Source of the DNA: Manduca sexta
Lineage: Eukaryota > Arthropoda > Insecta > Lepidoptera > Sphingidae
NCBI RefSeq assembly: GCF_014839805.1
Contig: NC_051141.1
Span: 17,988,777 to 18,052,776, forward strand
Length of the DNA: 64,000 nt
Direction: 5' to 3'
The position numbers were made by a program, and so were the translations under genes. The notes below the pieces were generated by a model that was not told where the DNA came from, did no database searches, and worked only from the letters and a program-made list of their open reading frames with translations. Of this stretch, positions 55,811-64,000 are shown piece after piece. Numbering within the stretch: position 1 is the stretch's first letter; each line of letters opens with the position of its first letter.

Positions 55811-57419
55811 TTAATAAAATAGTGTTTCGTTACACACATAACAGATAAAATTAATTAATAAAGTATCTGTTAATATTATATGTGCCCGTCTGGCTTGAGA
55901 TCTTTTTGTATAAATGGATAATGGTGCAAATTCTTTATCTTCACTGTGATCATTTGTTGGCTGCTCATTTATTGTAGTTTCTTCCATTAGTACACTGTAA
56001 CATAAAATACTCCAGCACCCATAGTTATGTAACAACAGTATATTGTAGAATTGAATTATAATGTAGAATTATAGCAAGATTAATATAATTTAGAAGTATA
56101 AAACTTTTAAATATTTGTTTCAACATATCCAAAATGTTTCATAAAATTATAAATAATGCAACAAGCATATATGCCTATAATTTCGGTCTATATATATACC
56201 TATAAGCCTGGTCGGGGCAATAATGTAGAACGCGGTCACTACCTAAGCATCTTAGGCTACCTTTCAAGTAACCATTTGTGCGTTCTACTCCATTTCGTAC
56301 TTGGCAATGCCAAAGAGACGCTGCTCAGGCGTATCTGGTTGAGTGTGTATAATTGGAGTCATCAACCATGGTTCTAATGGATAACCATAATCTCCTGCTA
56401 GAATAAACATATTGTATATAAATAAAAAAATATTAAAATTTCTTTCTTTTTACAGGCGTGGTGTATCACAGAAAGAAAAATAAGTGAAAGTGGACTTGTA
56501 CATAGATTTATTAGTATATTTAAATAACAGACTTATTTGTTTCCTTTTTTTTATATATAGTGTTATGTCAGTGCAAATTAATAAACAGTTGTCATACCCA
56601 AGAGAAAGTAATTTCCTATATTCTGGTCATGCAGCCTTTTCATTTCATTTCGCACCATGGATTGGCGCCATATGAAAGTACATATGGCGCCATTATGTAC
56701 CCTTCCCGGATATCTGGCATTTACGTTTAAAATTCTGCAGTTCAAATCTACAATCTGCAACATTTATTTAAGAATTATAAAATTTATAATCTAAAAAGAG
56801 GTGGCCTATATTTTATACTTAATCACAAATTAAGAAAAAATATAACTAGATAGTCCGTAATTCACTCTACCTAATTATTCCACAAACAAATTTTATTTTT
56901 ATTAAGGGCAAGAGATTGAACTATTGGATAGCAAATTAAGGCTACTAATTATGTATTACCAGTTGCACATTGATAGTGTGAGAATCCTTCCTTCCATTGT
57001 TGAATTGGGCTCCTTGTGGACCTCATGGTGGAAATATCTTTACGTGGGTGCAATCAATACCCCAGGTACATTAAATTTTTCGTGAAATGCACAAGCCACA
57101 TTTTTCCGGGCTGGTTCTGAGGCAGGGAAATGGACCTACTAGACTAGGAGCCTAAAAGTCATATTATAAAACTAGGTGAACATTGTAGTCCTAGTTTAAA
57201 TTTAAAACAACGTTGGCTTGATAAGTACCTTTTGTAAATAGAGTCCAGTTTTTGCATGATATAAAAAGCCATTGGCTTTGAAATTCTCCACAGCGATTTA
57301 AATTCACCATTACTCATGGCGAAGGGGTCGCATAAATCCCTTATGCGTCTTCTCTGAATTTTACGCCCTTCTCGCTCGTCGTATACCGATAAAGAGTAAT
57401 TATAAAATGGTACCGCCAT
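55811..57419 (-). pseudogene. PIF/Harbinger transposase (HARBI1-like), decayed
   Basis: Pieces of one transposase occur in order on the minus strand: N-terminus 57159-57419 (RRRIRDLCDPFAMSNGEFKS, LWRISKPMAFYIMQKLDSI), first catalytic region near 57035-57055 (IDCTHVKI), GPQGAQFNNGRKDSHTINVQ (about 56960-57030), GDYGYPLEPWLMTP (about 56340-56390), ERTNGYLKGSLRCLGSDRVL with the catalytic Glu (about 56230-56300), and a C-terminal frame 55811-56035. The D..D..E DNA-cleavage layout of HARBI1-type enzymes is clear. Gaps between pieces are partly introns, partly decay: stops and shifts occur. With the plus-strand gene at 54.8-55.4 kb it forms a convergent two-gene element. Confidence 0.82.
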
Positions 57420-57904
57420 CGTTTACTTATCGACGTTATGAAATGAGAAATGTTTAAATTTTTCTCTTCGTACAAAATCAAGGAAGACAAATATCTCGTT
57501 TACGTGTGTTTTAAAAAACGATAACATTATTTGTTCATGTTCGGGTTCGTAGACAAAAATACCATATTAATAAAAAAAATCTCTACTTTTCTCGTGACAA
57601 GTCCAGAAAATGAGCACGCACGTTATAGTGTCGGTAGACATATAGAGTTAAATGACAAAATCACGAGAAAAACAGTCGACAAAATTTTGTCGTGACGCAC
57701 GTGCTAGGCGGGCTGTTCAGTTGTTTCATTACGTTTGTAGGAATTTTGATTTGTCATATTTCGCGATGTATAAAATTTTTAAATTATTTATATCCTGTAG
57801 GAACACGACTTGGGCGGAACCGTAACATAATGCTATTATAATATTAATGCTCTACCAGGAAAATAGAAAATCCTGCTTAGCGGCGCAATTTATACTTAAG
57901 CGTT

Positions 57905-58330
57905 TTTTAATTCCTTAGTGGGACGTAAATGGATTTAGTTATGTTTGCGCCTTTAAAAGTATATTAAACACCTGTGTTTGTTTTGAGTCATGTTATTGTC
58001 AATAAAAATCAATTATTGTAAGGCTCCGTTTGTTATAAATCGCCAAACTTTTTTGTGGGAAATAATTCTGGCATTCCTAATTAATATAAAAATAATATTA
58101 TGTTTGAAAGATAGCGGTTTTTAGATGTGTACATAATAAACATTATTTGATGTCGAGGTGTGGCTTGTATTTAAATAATTGCTTTGGGCGATACGAGATG
58201 GCAGCTTTCCAATTTATGCTAACAGAAACCGTAGGTGCATTCAGTGATTGCACACATAACTCTTGTGCATTTATGAATACCTGGTACTCGTTGCATTTTC
58301 CGATGCACGTAGCTTATATACTACGGTGGC
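57905..58330 (+). repeat. Block alpha, copy 2
   Basis: Matches copy 1 from 'gtttgcgccttyaaaa' through 'cattatttgatgtcgaggtg', 'gcgatacgagatggcag' and 'catttatgaatacctggta' to 'gatgcacgtagc'. It is the start of a second alpha-beta-T series (57.9-61.9 kb). Confidence 0.8.
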
Positions 58331-58560
58331 GCCGTATGCCGGATCGGCCACTTACTTACCTGCAAACATGTACGAGGCCAATGGCTGGCACATACATCAT
58401 ACTCATGAATGGGTGCTCACTTACGATATCTTTATACTAGGGGTATATATTAGAGAACTTCAGGTTCAATTATTTCGTAAATGCCCCGCATCGATCGTAC
58501 TGCAGCCCGATCTACTTAGCGGCAAATTAATGACGCTCTTAAGTCTTTTAATTAGTGTCG
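58330..58560 (+). other. Unassigned coding-like segment between alpha and beta
   Basis: A plus-strand frame of 190 codons (58263-58835) spans block alpha, this segment and an antisense beta copy. Only the middle is unique. There the translation (AGSATYLPANMYEANGWHIH, HTHEWVLTYDIFILGVYIRE) looks protein-like and GC content rises. I do not recognise it. As the frame's two ends are repeats, the full ORF is unlikely to be a gene. Confidence 0.25.
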
Positions 58561-58764
58561 TTTCTACTGTATCAATCCTTATGAATTTACAAAGAAGCGC
58601 AGCAGCAGCGCCATCTTCACAATCAATCTACACGAGGTTTATTCTTATTAAGTCTCTTTTCTATGCACAAAGTTTAAAGACCCCCAAAGGGGTGTTTTGG
58701 GATTCTTTACTCCTTGTAGACTACATATATTTATCAGCTACCTTATTTTTTTGTATGTGTATTC

Positions 58765-59190
58765 GTTTAGGTCCGAGAGATGCAACAGGTCCTTGCCACG
58801 TGTTTAAACTGCGCTTCTATACCAGGACCGCATAACAAGCAGAAAGTTTAACAGCGACGTGAAACGGTTGTTTGTTGTTCAACTAACACGCAAAAGGCAT
58901 TTTAAGCTTAAAGAAAACGTGTTTAAACAATTTGTTCATCTGTTTGGTGTCTTTTAATTTACGAAAATACAGATATTATTATGAATTTCCTTACACTAAT
59001 TCATAATATCAAATAGCAGTCGCGTTTCGTGGAATTCAACAAGTGGTCGCACATGGACATTTCGTCCAATCGAAGTCCTTGAAGGGCGCGCATGCGTATT
59101 GGCGTTTATTTATTTTCATTTGTGACGTCCACATGAAGTATTGAACGCACCCGAGTTCCTCATACTAGGAGATCATAACCTTAAAGAAAC
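58765..59190 (-). repeat. Repeat beta-gamma, inverted copy
   Basis: The reverse complement runs from 'ctttaaggttatgatctcct' (about 59185) to 'cgcagtttaaacacgtggca' and 'acctgttgcatc' (about 58770). It is a nearly complete unit in opposite orientation to those at 52568 and 60420, so two units face each other across 59190-60420. Confidence 0.75.
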
Positions 59191-59204
59191 CAGTATGATA
59201 TGGG

Positions 59205-60830
59205 CAGTCATACTGTTACTATCAGGGTAATTCTTGCTGTGATATAACACCGTTGTCCAAAAATATTGACAAAACTAAAATATTCGAAATTAAAAGGTAT
59301 TTTTGTTACATATATATATGAATATACCTCTTATGTCATGTTTAATAAAATACGTGCAGCCCTAATATAATTTTACACATGAGGCTACACAATGTGTTTA
59401 TGGCAACATCCCCATTTATTATCTTACTACGCCTGATGGCACTTTAAGTTTAAGACAAAACCAAGAGCAGAACTACCGTGATGCTCACTTGTATAGCTTT
59501 TTTATAAAAATTCAGTTCATATTTATGAATCCCGTGAGATTAAAAATCATATAAAAAAAAACATAAAAACTATTAACTATAGCTAGAAATCAGTAGCGTC
59601 TTTGCTTACGAAATTGATTTGAACTCCAAACTATACATCTATCTTTTCTTACTTCTAACTTATACTAATATAAATTTGAAACTCTAAAAATACTCGGATT
59701 TTTGTATGATAGGGATTACGGTAAGTGGTCATAATTGTTAAAACTTCGACATTCATGAAACAATTAATATTTAAAAGACAGTTCCATTCGAAGTTAAAGC
59801 AAAATTTTCTATAAAATAATAATCCTTAGCGTGTGCCAAATTTAATCTAACTCTGAAATCCATTCATTTGTTTCTGCATCTACTTCCAACAAACATACAA
59901 ATATCCGAGCATTTTAACAGTTTCGCATTTTAATATTAGTAGGTAAGATATTAAGATAGATGTATAGTTTGGAGCTCAAACCAATTTCATAGGTCAAGAC
60001 GTTAATGATTTCTCGCCATAGTTAATAGTTTTCGTGGCAGAAGTTTTTGCATGATTTTTAATCGCCCAGGATTTATAGATTTGAACTACTTCTTTTTATA
60101 AAAAAAAAACCTATACATGTAAGCAGCGCAGTTCTACTCATGGTTTTGTCTAAACTAATCAAATGTTTAAACTTCTGACATAAAATGAGGATGTCGCCAA
60201 ATCGGACTGAAAGAAACAGTGTGGAACGTCATGTAAAGATATTATAGCTGCACATATTTAAAAATGGAAAAATATTTATTTTTAAATCTACATCTAATAA
60301 AAAAATGCGTATTTTTCGAATATTTTTCATCTTATTTTCTTTAACGTTTTAAGAACCTCGGTAATATCAATAAGAGCTTAAACATACAACATGACCGTCT
60401 ATATTGCCGTATACTCGTCACCTTAAGGTTATGATCTCCTGGTAATGAGCAGCTCGGATACGTTCAATACTTCATATGGACGTCACAAATGAAAATAAAC
60501 ATTAAACGCATGCGCGCTCTTCAAGAACTCCGATTGGAGGAAATTTCTATGTAAGACCACTTGTTGAATATTATGAACGCGACTACTACTTGATATTCTG
60601 AATTATTTCAAGGAAATACATAATAATATATTAATTTTAGTGAGGCAAAATACATCTAACAGGTCAATAAATTGTTTTAACACCTTATCTTAAAACTTAA
60701 TATGTGTTTTACGCGCTAATTGTACAATAAACGGTCGTTTCGCGTCGCTGTTTAACTTTCTTCTTGTTATGCAGTCCTGGTACAGAAGCGCAGTTCAAAC
60801 ACGTGGCTGGCCACCTGTTGCATCCACTGG
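59205..60830 (+). repeat. Block beta, copy 2
   Basis: Same order as 51450-53010, with the terminal unit 60420-60830 ending 'gtcctggtacagaagcgcag', 'cacctgttgcatcc' and 'actggatcttttgaa'. Near 59590-59660 and 59940-59990 it contains two inverted short matches ('atcta.cttttcttac...' against 'agatagatgtatagtttgg'). No gene. Confidence 0.75.
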
Positions 60831-61229
60831 ATCTTTTGAATACATAAAAATAAAATACTTGTTAAATCCTATCCCTGCAGTCTACAAACAATATATAACA
60901 CAATACCCCCTCTTTTTGTCCTTTAGACTGTCGTTTTTCGCGCAGAACTCAGAATAACAAGCTAGAAAAAAATCTATTAAATGGAACATACCTACCTATC
61001 TAGATATATCTTTCGCTAAGATTTTCTAAAAATTCGTGCTACATGTGTTTAAAGCGTGCCCGCAGAAATATTTCGACAGGTGAAATGCTAAAATTGACTT
61101 AAGCGACGTTATTTTGCGACAAGTGTCATACATATCAATCAGCACATTTTTCTATGTTTTTTTACATAGTTAAAATTTTTCAAAAAAATATTGCTTTGTC
61201 AATTCACCTTTCAACTGTCACTAACTGTC

Positions 61230-61900
61230 TATTTACTGGAGATAATATACAGCAACTTAATTACGCCGATTTGTATGAGAAAAAAAAATCCTCAAGTGAA
61301 AACTTAGGTACCTACATGTTCATTAATGAAATGATATTATGACTGAGGTGACATAGTGCTTATAACAGGGATAATTTCTTAAGGCATCATATTGCCATTT
61401 ATTTCGTTAGGAAACGTTCCCTATAAAAATGAATCTTGTGGAAATGAAAAGTAAAATGTGGTTGTCCTACCGAGACTTGAACTCGGCCCTCTAGCCAGCC
61501 AGAGACTGGTCTAGTGTGCTATCCGTATTACACCACGGGACCTATTAAAAGCGTTCCCAAAACAATCCATCCCTTGCGTTTTAAAATGATTTCAGCACAC
61601 AGCAATTTGCGCTTAAAGTTCATTATGTCAGGTGCTTTTATCCCATGCTACTATACTGGAGCTCTTACTTTTGGTAATTGAACAGTTTGAGAACAGTATC
61701 TACACGAATTAATCATATAATTTTATGAGAACCGGATGCACTACTTCGATTAATTAATACGCGGAAGAAAACTATAAGAGACTATAATGAAACTATATCA
61801 ACCGCTATCGTCCGATTTGTAACGAAAATTTAACAATCAATATAAAGTGTGTTCAACATGTTTACAGATGAGCTATTTTCATTGATTTTTTTTTAACTAC
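61230..61900. repeat. Block T copy 2
   Basis: Direct copy of 42060-42720; the flanks of the tRNA-like gene are as well conserved as the gene. It lies about 400 bp after block beta copy 2, whereas copy 1 lies before block B, so the block order differs between the two series. Confidence 0.85.
61462..61542 (-). tRNA. tRNA-Gln-like sequence with extended anticodon arm, copy 2
   Basis: 81 nt, differing from copy 1 at very few positions. One change in the anticodon arm (ACTGG to GCTGG) turns a T-A pair into T-G, so the nine-pair arm is kept. Another change puts an A opposite C6 of the acceptor stem, weakening it. A and B boxes are unchanged. The discriminator position is A in both. Confidence 0.6.
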
Positions 61901-61929
61901 TGTGATAACAACGAAATTATCTATTAAAT

Positions 61930-62700
61930 ATACACCGGGCCACGGCGTAGGGGGAGTGCGTTGGGTTGCTCCCTTTCAAAGGAAAGAGGAAAATCCTCTA
62001 CCTTTGCACTTGTTTGAATTGGCCTTGTGTGCTTCTCCTACGAATCCACCCCTCACGGGGAGTTGGGTGTCAACAGGGGTAGACTTCTTCTTCTCTTCAT
62101 GGGCTAGATTGGGCCTTTGAGTCGGCCCCAGTTGAGCGCTTTCTGAGACGTCCCCTTCAGGTTCCCACATTTTCTAACAATGAAGCGCACCACTTATCCC
62201 CAGTGTTTCAGGTCCTCCCTCAGGATGAGACGATCCTCGTCCAAGTCCGATCATGGAGGCATCGGCGACTTCACAAACTGAAGCCGCTCTTCCAGTTCCT
62301 CTTCCGCTTTTTGGCGCGCGTCCTCCCGCTATAACTTATCGCGCCCTTTGAAGCCTACATATTTCCCGACCGAGGGATGACGCCGCCTCCCCCGGCCACC
62401 GGTTGTTTGAGCCTTAGGCGCCGACTTAGCTGTGAGGCTCGTGTTGAACTGTCTATTGAACGAGAATGCCTCCTACAAAGCCTCCTGCTCCGTGTGGAAG
62501 AGCTACTCCCGCTTGACGAATCCACGTCTGCAACTCCGGCTGTTCCGGCCACGACCTCCATGGACTTCTCGCTCACGCACTCCTTTAAAACGCCTTCGGC
62601 TTTAGGCTGGCGCACTCCGACCTCCGCTTCTCCGGCTGGAACCAGAGTAGATAATCCCGTCAAAAGAATTTTGGGTGTTTTGAAATTCAAACTTTCCATT
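61930..62700 (-). pseudogene. R1/TRAS-type LINE ORF1 (gag) relic
   Basis: A GC-rich island in AT-rich DNA. On the minus strand it gives a serine/arginine-rich N-terminal part (62355-62699, VDSSSGSSSSTRSRRLCRRH) followed in another frame, with stops, by YVGFKGRDKL, KAEEELEERLQFVKSP and KCGNLKGTSQKAL (about 62155-62345). The K-x-GNLKGT motif and the charged helix before it are hallmarks of lepidopteran R1/TRAS gag. The neighbouring 62750-63040 island is similar in composition but unassigned. Confidence 0.65.
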
Positions 62701-63109
62701 TTAATTTCTACGAGTGTGGAAATAATGATCCACTCAGACTGAGCCTTGAGTATATGGTTAAGCCTGGCTTAGACCCGCACATACTCTGGCGGAGGTCGCA
62801 CTCGAGACCGAACTGCTCATAGGCCATCTTGACTTGGAACAAAACCGGGAGCCGACGGAGATGGGCCACACCATGTCGAACTTGACGACGGCCGCCGCAA
62901 GGCGACGACTGCCAACCAACTCTGTTGTCAGAATATTAACCATCGCGCTGATCATCCTGATCGACACGCCGTTGCCCAGGGTGCACCACGATTTATTAAT
63001 GAACGATTGTTCAATGAACCAACTTCAGCGGTTTTAGTTTGACGTTACAAACAAAAAACAATAATCTGACCAAAAAAATAAAAAAACGGGCCACTTGCTA
63101 TATCATTTT

Positions 63110-63480
63110 TTAGATCAGTGAAACACAGAATTTTTGTACCTTCAAAAGCATTTCAAATGCTTTGGGGTGAAAATGCTAAAATGTTTTTGTTAATAAATTA
63201 TAATAATTTGTATACTTCCGTTACTTACAAAATACCACAATTTGTTTTTAAGAAATAATGCTGCAACTTATAATAAAATTAGTGTCAATAGATGGCGGTT
63301 CTAGATGCGTCCACAATAAACACTATTTGGTATCGAGGTGTGGTTCGTATTCAAATAATTGCTTTATAGCGATACGAGATGGCAGCTTTCCAATTTATTC
63401 TAACAGAAACCGTAGATGAATTGATTGCATATATGCCTCTTATGCATTTATGAATACCTGGTATTGCTGGCATTTTATGT
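63110..63480 (+). repeat. Block alpha, copy 3
   Basis: Matches copies 1 and 2 over 'tagatggcggttctagatgcg', 'aataaacactatttggtatcg', 'ttgctttatagcgatacgag', 'caatttattctaacagaaac' and 'catttatgaatacctggta'. The ATG present in copies 1 and 2 ('gatgtcgagg') reads 'ggtatcgagg' here. Confidence 0.8.
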
Positions 63481-63659
63481 CCTACTTTGATTGGATATAT
63501 ATTGTAGTACAGCGGTGATCTGTTATTAAGAACATAACAGGAAAATATTTATTGCCTTAGATGATTTTTTTATGGTATGCGGTACGATATCAACCAATTA
63601 GCGCAGTAATAAAAATATTTTAGGTAATAACTTCTATGTAAATAAGTAAAATAAAAACA

Positions 63660-63930
63660 GTTTTACTGGTGGTAGGATACATTATATTTTATTTCCGCCT
63701 GGATAGCGACCACCGAACACAAGGTGTTAAAACCCGCCATAATGACACGTAAGTGTGTAGCGTTCCGGGATCAGCTTATGTATATCCAATTCCAAGAGAC
63801 CTGCATAATTGTGTCGACTGTCGGAGGTAATCATTTCTCATCAGTCACTATTCTATTGGACTCCACTCCACTTACCATGAGATCAGTGGGGTCACTTTAC
63901 CGTATCAAAAAATGTACTGTTACAGAACAG
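63660..63930 (-). repeat. Interspersed repeat, inverted partner of 1020-1262
   Basis: The reverse complement reproduces the 1020-1262 sequence: 'gtgaccccactgatctcatg', 'ggtaagtggagtggagtcca', 'gctgatcccggaacgctaca', 'tatggcgggttttaacacct'. Identity is high except for small indels. Confidence 0.8.
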
Positions 63931-64000
63931 TGTTACAAAACAGACAGATTAGGAACAACTTGTTATCACCCAGTGGCGATGCGTCCAAACAACCCAATTC

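Noticed and set aside
58263..58835. 190-codon plus-strand frame as a real gene
   Set aside because: Its two ends lie in block alpha and in an antisense beta copy, where homologous copies are not open in this frame.
1..64000. CRISPR array, bacterial operons or prophage
   Set aside because: No direct-repeat/spacer array, ribosome-binding sites or compact gene organisation; the sequence is clearly from an animal genome.

Overview
This 64 kb window looks like nuclear DNA from a lepidopteran insect (moth or butterfly). The basis is AT-rich, intron-bearing eukaryotic sequence; repeats of the sort I associate with Lepidoptera (Helitron-like elements with TCTATA...CTAG ends, the repeat ending in CGCACTTGGCCGG, R1-clade LINEs with a KxGNLKGT gag motif); and one conserved animal gene. 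Assignment to Lepidoptera comes from recognition, not from a database search.

The only intact, clearly functional protein gene is DCAF8 (minus strand, 25582-27933). It encodes a seven-repeat WD40 substrate receptor of the CUL4-DDB1 ubiquitin ligase in one 783-codon coding exon. A likely 5'-UTR splice acceptor lies at 28012-28013, and poly(A) signals lie at about 25353-25366. Almost everything else is transposable-element debris, local duplication and AT-rich spacer.

Layout. 0.86-6 kb: repeats, including three copies of a unit that carries an exon-like segment with intact splice borders, and a Harbinger-like MITE. 6-11 kb: two unrelated Ty3/gypsy remnants on the minus strand (RT-RNase H-integrase at 6.0-7.5 kb; gag-protease-RNase H-integrase at 8.6-11.1 kb, with most of RT deleted). 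7.6-8.4 and 12.7-14.2 kb: copies of a repeat with a conserved GC hairpin. 14.9 kb: a perfect 33-bp-stem hairpin. 16.3-18.4 kb: a decayed multi-exon gene of an unnamed multicopy arthropod family, split by a gypsy fragment. 18.6-19.3 kb: a LINE insertion with a 12-bp target duplication. 22.7-23.3 kb: a Tc1-like transposase relic. 25.3-28.0 kb: DCAF8. 30.2-31.1 kb: a transposon with terminal inverted repeats and no transposase. 34.6-37.7 kb: Helitron, lepidopteran repeat, R1 LINE 3' end and a hAT MITE.

39.4-63.5 kb is a mosaic of duplicated blocks: block A/B (39.4-41.6 and 44.4-47.0, with a diverged third copy upstream of DCAF8), block T carrying a tRNA-Gln-like gene with an overlong anticodon arm (42.1 and 61.2 kb), block alpha (48.1, 57.9, 63.1 kb) and block beta (51.5 and 59.2 kb). 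It also holds a near-perfect 80-bp inverted repeat (50.9-51.1 kb), a decayed 330-codon reading frame of unknown origin (48.6-49.6 kb), a PIF-Harbinger element (54.8-57.4 kb) and an R1-type gag relic (61.9-62.7 kb).

The best candidates for something undescribed are the hairpin and inverted-repeat loci (possible hairpin-RNA sources), the duplicated tRNA-like gene, the 330-codon decayed frame and the repeated exon-like segments. None of them can be given a function from sequence alone.
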